DNA from: a virus
IMG/VR virus record: IMGVR_UViG_3300031997_002779
Location: 1-45,447 of that record
Reading direction: 5' to 3' (one strand)
DNA: 45,447 bases
Shown here: positions 32,256 through 40,250 of the stretch, in pieces
How positions within the stretch are numbered: the stretch's first letter is position 1
Layout: every line of letters begins with the position of its first letter
Translations under genes and position numbers: made by a program
Notes under the pieces: model-generated
Told to the model about the DNA's origin: nothing
Seen by the model: the letters and a program-made list of their open reading frames with translations, nothing else
The model's database searches: none

Positions 32256-32609
32256 TCACCCCTTTCCGCGGATACTTGCTTGGTCAAGAGCGAACCGGTT
32301 TCTTGCCTCCTCGAATATCCCCGCGAGGAGCATCAGGTAATTCCGCGCGTCCTGAATCCGTCCGTCAATCGGCTCCGCCAGTTTCGATTCATCCATCCCG
32401 TTAGCAGTGAAAGTTATAATCGAATCCATGTGTTTCTGGAGGTATATCATACAGACGACAGCCGGATGGATTTTGAGCGCCACGCCGAGGCGTTTGAAGT
32501 TCGCGAGGACGTCATCCGAATTGCGGTATTCGGCGCCTTTAGTCCCCTGGAGTTCCATCTCCGCTTCATTGAACCGCTCAATCAGTTTCTTGAATTGTTC
32601 GTCTGTCAT
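32256..32609 (-). CDS. Phage early helical protein, possibly nucleotide-modification associated
   Basis: A 117-residue helical protein with MTDEQFKKLIERFNEAEMEL, a KGAEYRNSDDVLANFKRLGV core, and KLAEPIDGRIQDARNYLMLL. This 'Y-x-N-x-D ... F ... K-H ... G-R-x-x-D-x-x-N-Y' pattern resembles small phage proteins annotated with nucleotide-modification-associated domains. It overlaps the short frame upstream by ATGA. The identity is tentative. Confidence 0.5.
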   Translation of the reverse strand: MTDEQFKKLIERFNEAEMELQGTKGAEYRNSDDVLANFKRLGVALKIHPAVVCMIYLQKHMDSIITFTANGMDESKLAEPIDGRIQDARNYLMLLAGIFEEARNRFALDQASIRGKG

Positions 32610-32680
32610 TTCTTTACCTCCGGCATTATTGAAATTGGCTCAATTCCTGTTTTAAAAATTATTCCCATTGTCGCAATCAC
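32606..32680 (-). CDS. Micro-frame between two coupled genes (24 residues, GTG start)
   Basis: A GTG overlaps the stop of the 40-residue membrane peptide and the frame ends in an ATGA overlap with the next gene. The hydrophobic peptide would read (V/M)IATMGIIFKTGIEPISIMP. Its only support is the chained overlaps; it may just carry ribosomes across the gap. Confidence 0.3.
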   Translation of the reverse strand: MIATMGIIFKTGIEPISIMPEVKK

Positions 32681-32799
32681 AAAAACCGGCTGGCCGGCCA
32701 CCTCCCCGCCAGGGCGGTGAAGATCACGGCGGCGGCAAGGATCGCCAGCGCCAGCTTCCCTGCATTGACCGTCCAATGGGATTTAACGATGATGATCAT
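32677..32799 (-). CDS. Tiny membrane peptide (40 residues)
   Basis: The frame starts at an ATGA overlap with the preceding gene and gives MIIIVKSHWTVNAG followed by a membrane helix (KLALAILAAAVIFTALAG) and a basic end (RWPASRFL). One-helix peptides of this kind occur among early phage genes as membrane modulators. The coupling and clean helix support it. Confidence 0.5.
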   Translation of the reverse strand: MIIIVKSHWTVNAGKLALAILAAAVIFTALAGRWPASRFL

Positions 32800-32993
32800 T
32801 CCGGCACCTCTTGTGTATCTGCATGTTCCACGGGTTCAAATTCAAAATCATCAATATCCGGATTACCGGGCAGTAGATCATCATATTCAGTGGCCATTTT
32901 CATAAATATTTCATTTGCGGCATTAGCATTTTCAGCTTCGCAAACAACTTTTTTTCTTCCTATAATTATGATATTCGCTTCGAATTTTGCCAT
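32796..32993 (-). CDS. Small acidic early protein
   Basis: The ATG at 32993 has GGAGGG at proper distance; the ATG two codons earlier is too close to it. The 65-residue product begins MAKFEANIIIIGRKKVVCEA, resembling a small beta-alpha protein, and ends in an acidic tail (FEFEPVEHADTQEVPE). Acidic ends of this kind occur in DNA-mimic anti-restriction proteins, but that is not shown here. Confidence 0.5.
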   Translation of the reverse strand: MAKFEANIIIIGRKKVVCEAENANAANEIFMKMATEYDDLLPGNPDIDDFEFEPVEHADTQEVPE

Positions 32994-32995
32994 TT

Positions 32996-33643
32996 TCATC
33001 CCTCCTGTTTGTTTATATTCTTTATCTGCTGCCTCTGTTCCCAGTCCGGACGGTTTCTCGATCCTGCCGGCGGGGCGGGGTCGAGTCCGTCGCGTTCCGC
33101 CATCGCGTTCAGCCCCCGGCAGGCGGAGGTTGCGATTTTGCGTGTGGTTATGATTTCCACTCCGGTCCAGTTCGTTAGCCAACTGCGGAAATTATCCGGC
33201 TGTTTGAATATCAGAATCGCGTGCCGCAGAATGAAATCCTGCTGTTTTTTTGAGATAACGCGGTCTCCCCGGCTGGAGCCAAACTCAAGAATATTCTCCG
33301 GAAAGAACAAACGCCGCCAGTCCTCGAAACGTTCATCCGCGCTCGCATAGTTCTTTCGTTCCGGCGCGTTCGCAGCCGGGTTTGTGCCTTGCATCTTGTC
33401 CGCCGTTTTTTGCAATACGGCCAGAATCCTATTCATCTCGAAAAAAGAAATCTTCTTCGTGCTGGTGATCTTGAGATCGGCGTAGGCCTGGTCTTTCTGG
33501 TGCCGCACATCATAACCGGCCAGCTTCAAAAGCAGAAAGAACCGTTTCCGCTGCCATTCCGCGACCGGCTTCATGTATGCCTTCTTCTGCGCTGTGGGAG
33601 CGGGCCACTGCCCGCGATTCTTTTCTATCCTTGCGGTGGTCAT
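32996..33643 (-). CDS. GemA/gp16-like (DUF1018) early regulator
   Basis: The ATG at 33643 overlaps the previous stop by four bases. The 215-residue protein has KKAYMKPVAEWQRKRFFLLL, a DLKITSTKKISFFEMNRILA segment and later SKKQQDFILRHAILIF and WLTNWTGVEIITTRKIATSA. The layout (an aligned 'k...L.....Y.......S...L......L' unit, then a 'tt.ki' end) fits the Mu GemA family, which alters host DNA topology-sensitive expression. The order after a Gam-like gene also agrees with Mu. Confidence 0.5.
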   Translation of the reverse strand: MTTARIEKNRGQWPAPTAQKKAYMKPVAEWQRKRFFLLLKLAGYDVRHQKDQAYADLKITSTKKISFFEMNRILAVLQKTADKMQGTNPAANAPERKNYASADERFEDWRRLFFPENILEFGSSRGDRVISKKQQDFILRHAILIFKQPDNFRSWLTNWTGVEIITTRKIATSACRGLNAMAERDGLDPAPPAGSRNRPDWEQRQQIKNINKQEG

Positions 33644-33942
33644 AATCCCAGCGCCTTTCTCGCTTCCCTCGTTCCCGGAAAGGAGATCGCCCAGAACTGC
33701 CGCCGGTTCATCTCGCAGTATTCGCGGAATTTCCGCACCGTCGGCTGGCAAATGGAGACGACGGATTCCTCCGGCATCAGGTCAGATGCCGCGGCGTAGA
33801 TTTTCCATAGATGCGTTGTCAGGCCGCGAATCTGGCCTTGCGATAAGACCTTTGCCTTTGGCATATAGAAATCCATCAGGCACGACAGCCCGAAGAGCGC
33901 TTTCATGATCCTGTCCTGCTGCTCCGTCGTATAGTTAATCAC
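33640..33942 (-). CDS. Early protein of unknown function
   Basis: Translation begins at GTG 33942, five bases after GGAGGG. The 100-residue helical product contains RIMKALFGLSCLMDFYMPKA and MNRRQFWAISFPGTREARKA. No family is recognised. It overlaps both neighbours by 4-8 bases and is part of the early operon. Confidence 0.5.
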   Translation of the reverse strand: MINYTTEQQDRIMKALFGLSCLMDFYMPKAKVLSQGQIRGLTTHLWKIYAAASDLMPEESVVSICQPTVRKFREYCEMNRRQFWAISFPGTREARKALGL

Positions 33943-34363
33943 GATGTCCCTCCTGTTCTTTCAGCCATAGCGGAATCTGCGCGCTGAATTCGTCCTCGCG
34001 CATATTCTTGATCGCGCAATAACGTTTTGCCAAAGATAGAAACCGGTGGCGGATATTCTCCGCCGCGGCCGCCGCCTCTTCGTCATCTCCCGGTATCCAG
34101 ACCCCCGCGCTGTCCGTCCCGATCAGCTTCCCGTGAATCTCGATCAGGTCTTTTATCTTCGCCGAGACGACCCGGACGTCCAGCCCGAACGCGGAAGCTA
34201 ATTCTTTGCGGCTGGTCGCGGCACCGCGCCCGCGCGCGTGCGTTTTCAGATAATCCCACAGAGCATTCTCAATCGCGCCCCAGGATTGCAGCGCAAGGGT
34301 CGTCTGTTCCGGCTGATTCCGGTCCAGGCTGGTCTGTCCCGGGCTGGTCTGGTCGGCGAACAT
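33935..34363 (-). CDS. Winged-helix-like early protein
   Basis: A 142-residue protein with a Gln/Thr-rich start, then WDYLKTHARGRGAATSRKEL, ASAFGLDVRVVSAKIKDLIE and LIGTDSAGVWIPGDDEEA. The order helix, turn, recognition helix and beta wing fits a winged-helix DNA-binding domain (residues ~35-95). It could be a middle or late regulator (Mor/C role), which this phage otherwise seems to lack. That assignment is inference. Confidence 0.5.
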   Translation of the reverse strand: MFADQTSPGQTSLDRNQPEQTTLALQSWGAIENALWDYLKTHARGRGAATSRKELASAFGLDVRVVSAKIKDLIEIHGKLIGTDSAGVWIPGDDEEAAAAAENIRHRFLSLAKRYCAIKNMREDEFSAQIPLWLKEQEGHRD

Positions 34364-34365
34364 TG

Positions 34366-34779
34366 TTAGAATACCTCCACGCTGATCGAATCATCCTTCA
34401 CGATTTCAAGACCGAGAACTTTCAGCTCTTCCGGCTTGGCTTCCTCCTTGACTCTGTTTTTGATCAATTTATAGACCGGTTTATAGAAACGAGTCCACCG
34501 TTTATCCCTGGCGATGATCGCGGCCTTATCGAAGGAATGCTCGGCATGTTCCGCATCCGTAAGAACCGCAAGAGCGCCTTTGCCGGGATTGATTTTGATC
34601 TGTCCATTTGTGAATGCTCTCGAATCCGGCCATTTTTCATTTTTAGCTAAACCAATAAGCTCAGTCTCAAGATCGGCGTATTCCTTCTTCTCCATGTCAA
34701 TCTCAGCTTGAATCGGCTTGAAATGTTTCAACAGCTCAGCCATGCGTTTTAATTTTTCCTCGATGTCTTTTTCTTTCAT
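34366..34779 (-). CDS. Possible Gam-like DNA-end protection protein
   Basis: The ATG at 34779 follows AAAGGAG; a TTG three codons upstream is too close to it. The 137-residue protein has a long N-terminal coiled coil (EEKLKRMAELLKHFKPIQAE) and then FTNGQIKINPGKGALAVLTD, as in the coiled coil plus beta hairpin of Mu Gam. Gam binds DNA ends and blocks RecBCD-type nucleases. It lies downstream of the B ATPase, similar to Mu gene order. Similarity is by architecture only. Confidence 0.5.
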   Translation of the reverse strand: MKEKDIEEKLKRMAELLKHFKPIQAEIDMEKKEYADLETELIGLAKNEKWPDSRAFTNGQIKINPGKGALAVLTDAEHAEHSFDKAAIIARDKRWTRFYKPVYKLIKNRVKEEAKPEELKVLGLEIVKDDSISVEVF

Positions 34780-34784
34780 AAATT

Positions 34785-35072
34785 TCAATCTCCTTTCGTT
34801 TTTTTAATTGATAAATCGCTCATATATCCGATTATTTCATCAAATTTTTTGTTGATTTCTCGGATTTTTGTTTTATCTTCTTCGAAAATCGGCAGTAATG
34901 TCTCGCAATGAATCAGGGTCCAGTACACAATTTCGCAGTGCTCCCTGAAGATTTTTTCCGAATATGCGATGGAAAAAGATTCATCGTTCGCGCAACAAGG
35001 GCAGCTTCCCCTGATTGCCTGTTCATCCTTAAAGATTTTCTTGACGTCCTTACTCAGCGTTGCAGTACACAT
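34785..35072 (-). CDS. Small cysteine-containing early protein
   Basis: A 95-residue protein with AGGAGGG upstream. It contains SCPCCANDESFSIAYSEKIF, a CxxC pair, and further cysteines at HCEIVYWTLIHCE. The rest is helical and lysine rich. A zinc or redox site is possible. No family is recognised. Confidence 0.5.
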   Translation of the reverse strand: MCTATLSKDVKKIFKDEQAIRGSCPCCANDESFSIAYSEKIFREHCEIVYWTLIHCETLLPIFEEDKTKIREINKKFDEIIGYMSDLSIKKTKGD

Positions 35073-35084
35073 CTTTCCCTCCTG

Positions 35085-35285
35085 TTATTTCCTGACCCGC
35101 CACTCCTTGAGTGTCGGGTGGAATTCGATTTTGTTTTTCTTTAGAACGGTCGAGACCGTTCCCGGCAGGACTCCCGTCCTCCGCGCTATCGTCTGGATTC
35201 CATATCTATGCCCGACCGCCAGGTCGATTATTTTCCTTTGTCTTGCTTCCTCTTCAGCTAAAAGATCATGTATTCGTTCAATCAT
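35085..35285 (-). CDS. Small helix-turn-helix protein
   Basis: The 66-residue product starts in an ATGA overlap with the B ATPase gene. It contains HRYGIQTIARRTGVLPGTVS, a clear helix-turn-helix, and a short basic end (PTLKEWRVRK). It is probably a DNA-binding regulator of early or middle transcription. Its size is like Ner/Cro-type proteins, but the sequence resembles resolvase-type HTH domains. Confidence 0.6.
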   Translation of the reverse strand: MIERIHDLLAEEEARQRKIIDLAVGHRYGIQTIARRTGVLPGTVSTVLKKNKIEFHPTLKEWRVRK

Positions 35286-36718
35286 GCCAGCACCTCGTGA
35301 AGCCCGACGACTGAAGCGTTCGGGTTATAGGTATATTTCCAGAGCAGGGCGGCTGTCGCGATGCGGTTTATCCTCGCCGGCGTGCGTCCGCCGTAGCGGT
35401 CCGCCATATCGAGGATGGCGCTCAAAGCTTCGTCGGTGAATATATCGTTCGGTTTCCGGCCGACGAGCGCCAGCCTGCTTGCGATGAAATTCTCCGCGTC
35501 GGTCTTTTCGAGCGGCTTCAGGCAATCCTGCGTCGCCCGTAAACCCACCTCCTGGAGTGTCGGCAGGAATTGGATTTTATCTTCCAGCCCCACCGGCTGG
35601 CCGGCGACGATCACCGTAAGCAGCCGCTTGTCCGTCTCCCGGTCTTCCAGTTCGAAAAAGGCTTTGAGGGATTGCAGCGTCCCCGGATTCATCTGGTTGC
35701 CTTCGTCGATCCAGAGGATTACGGCCTGTTTTTTGCTCGAGAGGGCTTTTTTCAGGATCATGGCTTTTTCAAGTCCGTCCTGGCGCAGGTTCCCGACGCC
35801 TAATTCCAGCAGAAGCAGGTTCAGGAAATTGTTCGCTGCGGCCGATTGCGCCATTATGTTCTCCGGTTCGACGATCAGGTATGCCCTCTTGTCCGCGGAA
35901 ATCCGGGGCAGTTCTTCGAGTTCTTCCAGGCTGAAAACCCTGTCTTTGTCCTCGAGCGGTATCCGCCAAAGAAGATTCCTGGCTTTCTTCTGAAGCAAGG
36001 TTTTTCCCGCCCCGGTCTCGCCGGACAGGATGAAGAACTTGCGTCCCTGCGCCGCCTGCAGCAGCCGGTCGAGTATTTCCCTGTGCTTTTCCCCGAAAAA
36101 CATCTCTTCGGTTTTCAAAGATTCGTCCACCGCAAACGGATTGCGGTTAAATTTATAGTGCCTGAGTGCTTCCTGTGTAAGCATTCTGTTAACCTCTTTT
36201 TCTCTTGTTTTTTGTCTGAATATTTTGAATTCATCCGCGGCCATCGGTTTCCAGAGATCGTCCAGAACCGGCGCGCTGTAATATTGGCCCAGCAGCAGGA
36301 TAATCACCTGCTGGAATTTTTCGTATGACATGGACTGGCGGTTTTCCGGCAGCCATCCGCGCAGGTATTGAGCGACCGCCGGCTGCGAGATCCCGCATTC
36401 AGCGGAGAGCCGCCCCTGTGATATCTTCGCGTCATAGCAGAGCCATTTCGCGAGCGGCCAGCGCGGTTTGCCGTCGGTTTCCTTCTCCTGAAAATTCCGC
36501 TCCGGCGGCTCCGCAACCGGAACGCCGAGATCGGTGAGTTTCTTCAGAATGAATTCCTGGAAATGCAGGATTGATATTTTTTTCGGATACCGGCCGTAAT
36601 TAAGTATCTGGCTGAAAGTCCCCTGGTTCAGGTTCAGTTCCCGGGCGATCCCCGCCTGCGAATATCCGGAAATCTTGCGCCAGTCGTCTAAGGTTTTCTT
36701 CAGAGGGATTGCGGCCAT
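35282..36718 (-). CDS. Transposition ATPase B (MuB/TniB-like AAA+) with two N-terminal HTH domains
   Basis: The ATG at 36718 follows GGGAGGGGAG; the longer open frame upstream overlaps another gene. The 478-residue protein has two helix-turn-helix units, residues ~16-43 (GYSQAGIARELNLNQGTFSQ) and ~97-121 (KISQGRLSAECGISQPAVAQ). Then comes an ExeA/TniB-type AAA+ module with Walker A GETGAGKT (233-240), Walker B VILWIDEGNQ (~333-342) and a C-terminal PARINRIATAALL helix. MuB-type ATPases bind DNA as filaments, pick the target and activate transposase A. MuB has one HTH; two is unusual. It follows transposase A with one small gene between. Confidence 0.85.
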   Translation of the reverse strand: MAAIPLKKTLDDWRKISGYSQAGIARELNLNQGTFSQILNYGRYPKKISILHFQEFILKKLTDLGVPVAEPPERNFQEKETDGKPRWPLAKWLCYDAKISQGRLSAECGISQPAVAQYLRGWLPENRQSMSYEKFQQVIILLLGQYYSAPVLDDLWKPMAADEFKIFRQKTREKEVNRMLTQEALRHYKFNRNPFAVDESLKTEEMFFGEKHREILDRLLQAAQGRKFFILSGETGAGKTLLQKKARNLLWRIPLEDKDRVFSLEELEELPRISADKRAYLIVEPENIMAQSAAANNFLNLLLLELGVGNLRQDGLEKAMILKKALSSKKQAVILWIDEGNQMNPGTLQSLKAFFELEDRETDKRLLTVIVAGQPVGLEDKIQFLPTLQEVGLRATQDCLKPLEKTDAENFIASRLALVGRKPNDIFTDEALSAILDMADRYGGRTPARINRIATAALLWKYTYNPNASVVGLHEVLA

Positions 36719-36984
36719 CTCCCCTCCCGTCTCTGTATGCGGCGCAGGCGCATCTCCCGTTTGGCTTCGGCGCATTGTTCCAATTGAGTTTTCTTGAGTT
36801 TTCGGCGCATCCGTTCCCGTTCGTTCAGTTCCTGCGTATCCAGTGCCCCTTCGCCCTGCTCGCCGCATTCCGAGCCGTCACCCAAGCCCCAGCGTTCGAG
36901 CATCGGCTTGAATTTCGCGAATGCCATGCGCCGTATCCGCCTGTGCCTGTATTTCTTGCCTAACTTCTCGATTATCTTGCTCAT
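36700..36984 (-). CDS. Small basic protein between transposase A and B
   Basis: A 94-residue, Arg/Lys-rich protein (KKYRHRRIRRMAFAKFKPML near the start, REMRLRRIQRREGRWPQSL at the end). AGGAGG lies before the ATG and it overlaps the B gene by 19 bp. A basic protein between the two transposition genes could bind DNA or RNA, but no known counterpart is evident in Mu. Confidence 0.5.
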   Translation of the reverse strand: MSKIIEKLGKKYRHRRIRRMAFAKFKPMLERWGLGDGSECGEQGEGALDTQELNERERMRRKLKKTQLEQCAEAKREMRLRRIQRREGRWPQSL

Positions 36985-37032
36985 CCGGAATCCTCCTTTC
37001 TTAAAGGTGAGCGGCTTTCCAGCCGTCCGGAT

Positions 37033-38700
37033 TTATGCCTGTTTTTCCCCCGCCCTTCGGAGGAAAGACATCTTCTTCGCTTCGAGGTCTTCGCGCTTTA
37101 TCCCGCGCTTGACCATCGCGTCTATCTCGACTATAAAAATCTTGAAATTCTTTGGCCCGATCTCGCGGCGTAAATATTCCCGCGCCGCCGTCTCGGAAAC
37201 GTATGTCGTCTCGTTCGGTAAGGTTATTTCCTGCTTCGGCAGCCTCGCCGAGATCGCGGTTATCTTCTGTATCTCGCTTGGCATATCGGGGAAAGCCCTC
37301 ATGCCGGTATGGTCTATCGCGTTCAATGTCTTCAAATTCCTGTCCGCCGCCGCGTCCTTCGCCCGCTTCCATTCGCCGAACGGGACCGCGTCCGAGGCGA
37401 AGCCGAATTCATCCCGCTCGATTCTCGCCGCTTCGTATTTCTCGTTCTGCCAGAGGACAATAAGGACGTCGTCCTGGTGGTAGGGCGACGGGTAACAATC
37501 AACCGTTTCGTTTTTCAACGATGCCTCGCCGACCCGGTATTCCCGCCCGTCGTAAGAGATCATTCCGAGGCCGTTGACCTTGCGATCCTCCGGCTTCCTG
37601 TGCGCGAGCGCGCGGATCAAATCCATCTTGTTCTCCGGCAGGACGCGGAATTTGCCTTCGGGGATCAGGGCGATTCCGTCCGTCCACATCTCGAACCGCG
37701 TCCGCCCGGAAGTCCGGTGGACCTTCACCGCGTTGAATTCCGCGATCAGGATATCCTTCCGGCGGTTCAGGTCTTCGAGGGATTTAGCCGGTTCGATTGC
37801 AAGCCTGCTCTCGAAATAGTTCTGCCATAGCCGGTGTCCCACCTCGACGGCCCCCTTGCCGCGTGGGTTGCCCGGCATGTGTGTCGCGTAATTTACCTCG
37901 AGGGCTTCCAGAAATCCCTTTGCGGTTGCATTGTTCAGCCCGGAGCCTTTGTCGGAATATATATTTTGCGGAACCCCCATGAACGGGAACTGGTCCGCTG
38001 ATGATTTCTTGAAAAAGCAGCGCAGGAGAAAATCAACCCAGTCGTCCGCGTTTTCCCCTGCCGCGTAATAATAATGTATGAATAAATTCCTGGTGAAATG
38101 ATCCACCGCCGCGTATCGGAACAGTGCCCGCTTCTTGCCTGCATAATTTTTCAAATCCTTGCCGTAATAGCGGTTCATCGGCTCGAAGGTGAGATCCCCC
38201 TTCTTGCCGAACCGGTATTGCAAACAGACCGAGACGTCGGCCATCAGCCATTCCAGCGGATAGCCGCTCCTGCGTTCCAGCGGCATGGATGAAACCTTGC
38301 CTGTCGGATTCGCTTTGCCGAGCGTCCGGCTGTCCATCTTGTTCTCCCGCAAAAGCCGTGAGAGGTAGGCCGATGAAATGTTCGCTTCCTGCCCGTTCAG
38401 CCCGGCGATCTCCAGCGCCACTTCCGCCGGCATCGTAACCGTCCCCGTCCTCCGGCGGGAGGATTCCTTGATCGAGGCGATATTCTCTATCTGCTCGCGG
38501 TTGAGCATGCGCGCGCCCGCTCCGGCGCGCTTCTTCTTCTTCGCGAGAACGCCCTGCGTCTTCAGGATTCGGTAGGCCGTGGCCGCGGATATCTTCTTGT
38601 CGTTTGCCCATTTCTCGGCGAAAGACCTTCTCCCGCCATGTTCTTTCTGCGCATAATCCCTGGCGAAATTTAACGCTGTTTCTTCAGATACCCGCGGCAT
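37033..38700 (-). CDS. DDE transposase A (Mu A-like)
   Basis: The 555-residue enzyme has an N-terminal DNA-binding region with several helical motifs (residues ~25-125, e.g. DKKISAATAYRILKTQGVLA). A DDE/rve core follows with D155 (LMADVS), D250 (IYSDKGSG) and E286 (GKGAVEVGHR), the last two 35 residues apart. A Mu-transposase beta-barrel lies near 385-430 (YDGREYRVGEASLKNETVDC), and the C-terminus is basic and helical, as where MuA contacts MuB. It would bind the paired TGAGACAA motifs at both ends and carry out replicative transposition with the ATPase at 35282-36718. Confidence 0.92.
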   Translation of the reverse strand: MPRVSEETALNFARDYAQKEHGGRRSFAEKWANDKKISAATAYRILKTQGVLAKKKKRAGAGARMLNREQIENIASIKESSRRRTGTVTMPAEVALEIAGLNGQEANISSAYLSRLLRENKMDSRTLGKANPTGKVSSMPLERRSGYPLEWLMADVSVCLQYRFGKKGDLTFEPMNRYYGKDLKNYAGKKRALFRYAAVDHFTRNLFIHYYYAAGENADDWVDFLLRCFFKKSSADQFPFMGVPQNIYSDKGSGLNNATAKGFLEALEVNYATHMPGNPRGKGAVEVGHRLWQNYFESRLAIEPAKSLEDLNRRKDILIAEFNAVKVHRTSGRTRFEMWTDGIALIPEGKFRVLPENKMDLIRALAHRKPEDRKVNGLGMISYDGREYRVGEASLKNETVDCYPSPYHQDDVLIVLWQNEKYEAARIERDEFGFASDAVPFGEWKRAKDAAADRNLKTLNAIDHTGMRAFPDMPSEIQKITAISARLPKQEITLPNETTYVSETAAREYLRREIGPKNFKIFIVEIDAMVKRGIKREDLEAKKMSFLRRAGEKQA

Positions 38701-38710
38701 TTCGGCTTCC

Positions 38711-39649
38711 TCAATTTTCCTTGTTCGTAAACGGTTTGTCCGGCGCAGGCTCGATATCGTGAGCCTCCGGAACCAGGTCCGGATTCCAGTTCCCTTGTAT
38801 CGGCGTGCAACGCAGGCGCTCGACGCATGGGATTCCTTCCCCGACCTCGCTCAGAGCGTGTTTGTAAATGTCTTCCCTGAATTCCGCGGCGACGTGCAGG
38901 ATCAGATCGGTGAAACCGACCACCTGCATCCGGCTGGCTTCCGTGAAGAGTTCGGGGTGTTCGTAAATCTGGTCCGCGATGTTGCGCACGTAGAGCAGCT
39001 TTGCCTTCACCTGCAGAAACAGGTCGTGGCATTTCTTCTCCACCTCTTTTTCAAGGTCATCGGTATAAGGATTAAAGATATCCGCGAGCTGCTTCTCAAG
39101 CTTCGCGATCTTCTCGTCTTTCTCGGTGTTTTGTTTCTCGACGTTCTCCGTGCGCTTCTTCCATTTCTTGATCTCGGCCTGGAATTCCCTTACCGATAAA
39201 ATCCTTAACTGATCTTTTGGAATGCCTATCAAATAACCTTCATCTTCAAGTTTTTCTATTTCTTCGTCCGGTATGCTTAGGGCGGCGATCATCTTTGTGG
39301 TCCCCAAATGCGTCATCAATGACGCATTTGAAAACTTCAGGTAAATGGCCATATATCGCTGGGCCTGGCGAGGAAGAATATTTCTCCTTTCCAGCATTTT
39401 ATAGAAATTGCCATGCTCTTCGTTAAGTTTTGCAAGGTAAATCCTTTTCCCTATCTCCATCCCGCTCATCACATGCTGTGTCTGGAAAAAATTTATTTCT
39501 TCTTCGTTTCGAAGGGGATCGTAAGATTCGCCGTTGAGTATTTTCGTTGTCTCGTGTTCGATGCTGATTTTATTTTTAAGTGTCTCTATAGCCTCAGGCT
39601 GGTTGGCAAGGCTAAGGTTTTCAATAACTTGCTCCGTTCCTTTTTTCAT
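38711..39649 (-). CDS. DUF3102-like early protein
   Basis: The 312-residue product follows GGAGGAAAAC. Residues ~60-105 (GMEIGKRIYLAKLNEEHGNF and RRNILPRQAQRYMAIYLKF) show the DUF3102 pattern 'GxRLxxAKxxLxHGxWxxW...sxRTAxRYM', a HTH-like element found in plasmid and phage proteins. A long coiled coil (~155-200) and a C-terminal helical domain follow. It lies just 10 bp before transposase A, so it is produced with it. A DNA-binding or transposition accessory role is an inference. Confidence 0.65.
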   Translation of the reverse strand: MKKGTEQVIENLSLANQPEAIETLKNKISIEHETTKILNGESYDPLRNEEEINFFQTQHVMSGMEIGKRIYLAKLNEEHGNFYKMLERRNILPRQAQRYMAIYLKFSNASLMTHLGTTKMIAALSIPDEEIEKLEDEGYLIGIPKDQLRILSVREFQAEIKKWKKRTENVEKQNTEKDEKIAKLEKQLADIFNPYTDDLEKEVEKKCHDLFLQVKAKLLYVRNIADQIYEHPELFTEASRMQVVGFTDLILHVAAEFREDIYKHALSEVGEGIPCVERLRCTPIQGNWNPDLVPEAHDIEPAPDKPFTNKEN

Positions 39650-39658
39650 GTTTTCCTC

Positions 39659-39925
39659 CTAATTTCCGCCGAGAGATTCTTTGCCGGCATGGAAATCTTC
39701 CATTTCCGGAGTTCCTTCGGTCATCTTTAGCCAATCCTCGGTGTCTTCTATTGTTTCCATGATTTCAGGGTCTTTATCTACCTCGTAAATCTTCTTCAGT
39801 TTATTCAGATTTTCTTGCACAAATTTTCTGCTCAAAGCGCATTTTGTAATCAGGGGTTTGATCTCTTCAATAAGTTTTTCCCTGTCGTAATTCCCCGTTC
39901 CCTTATTATCTGTTTTTTCAACCAT
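39659..39925 (-). CDS. Small charged early protein
   Basis: The ATG at 39925 has GGAGGG seven bases upstream, better than an ATG at 39964. The 88-residue helical protein contains DREKLIEEIKPLITKCALSR and acidic NTEDTEDWLKMTEGTPEMED-type sequence. No family is recognised. Confidence 0.5.
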   Translation of the reverse strand: MVEKTDNKGTGNYDREKLIEEIKPLITKCALSRKFVQENLNKLKKIYEVDKDPEIMETIEDTEDWLKMTEGTPEMEDFHAGKESLGGN

Positions 39926-39953
39926 TATTATTCCCTCCTGTTTTTCTGTAAAA

Positions 39954-40250
39954 TCATCGTTCATTCTCCACGCAGAGCATCTCTAATCCGCAAAGAGAAA
40001 TCTGGTTCAAGTACCATGCGTTCTCCCTTCCTTCGAGAACTTTGTTCAGATGTTTCCCGCAGGAAAACATGTGCTCCGGTTTCAATTCCGGCGTATCCCC
40101 GGAGGTATATCTTTCCGTCCGGTAGATAATATATTTAACTTTCTCCTTGCAAAATGGATTGCCGCATTGTTTGATATCTGATATTTTGAATGCCGCTGCG
40201 CCTTTGATAATCGACGTTTTTCTCCCGTTGGCTATTTTTTCATATTTCAT
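39954..40250 (-). CDS. Small cysteine-rich early protein
   Basis: The ATG at 40250 overlaps the previous gene stop and has AAGGAGG. In 98 residues it has CGNPFCKEKVKYIIYRTERY and MFSCGKHLNKVLEGRENAWY, i.e. a Cx4C pair and a Cx2H pair with the spacing of a zinc-binding treble-clef. It resembles the other small zinc proteins in this operon in layout. Function unknown. Confidence 0.55.
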   Translation of the reverse strand: MKYEKIANGRKTSIIKGAAAFKISDIKQCGNPFCKEKVKYIIYRTERYTSGDTPELKPEHMFSCGKHLNKVLEGRENAWYLNQISLCGLEMLCVENER

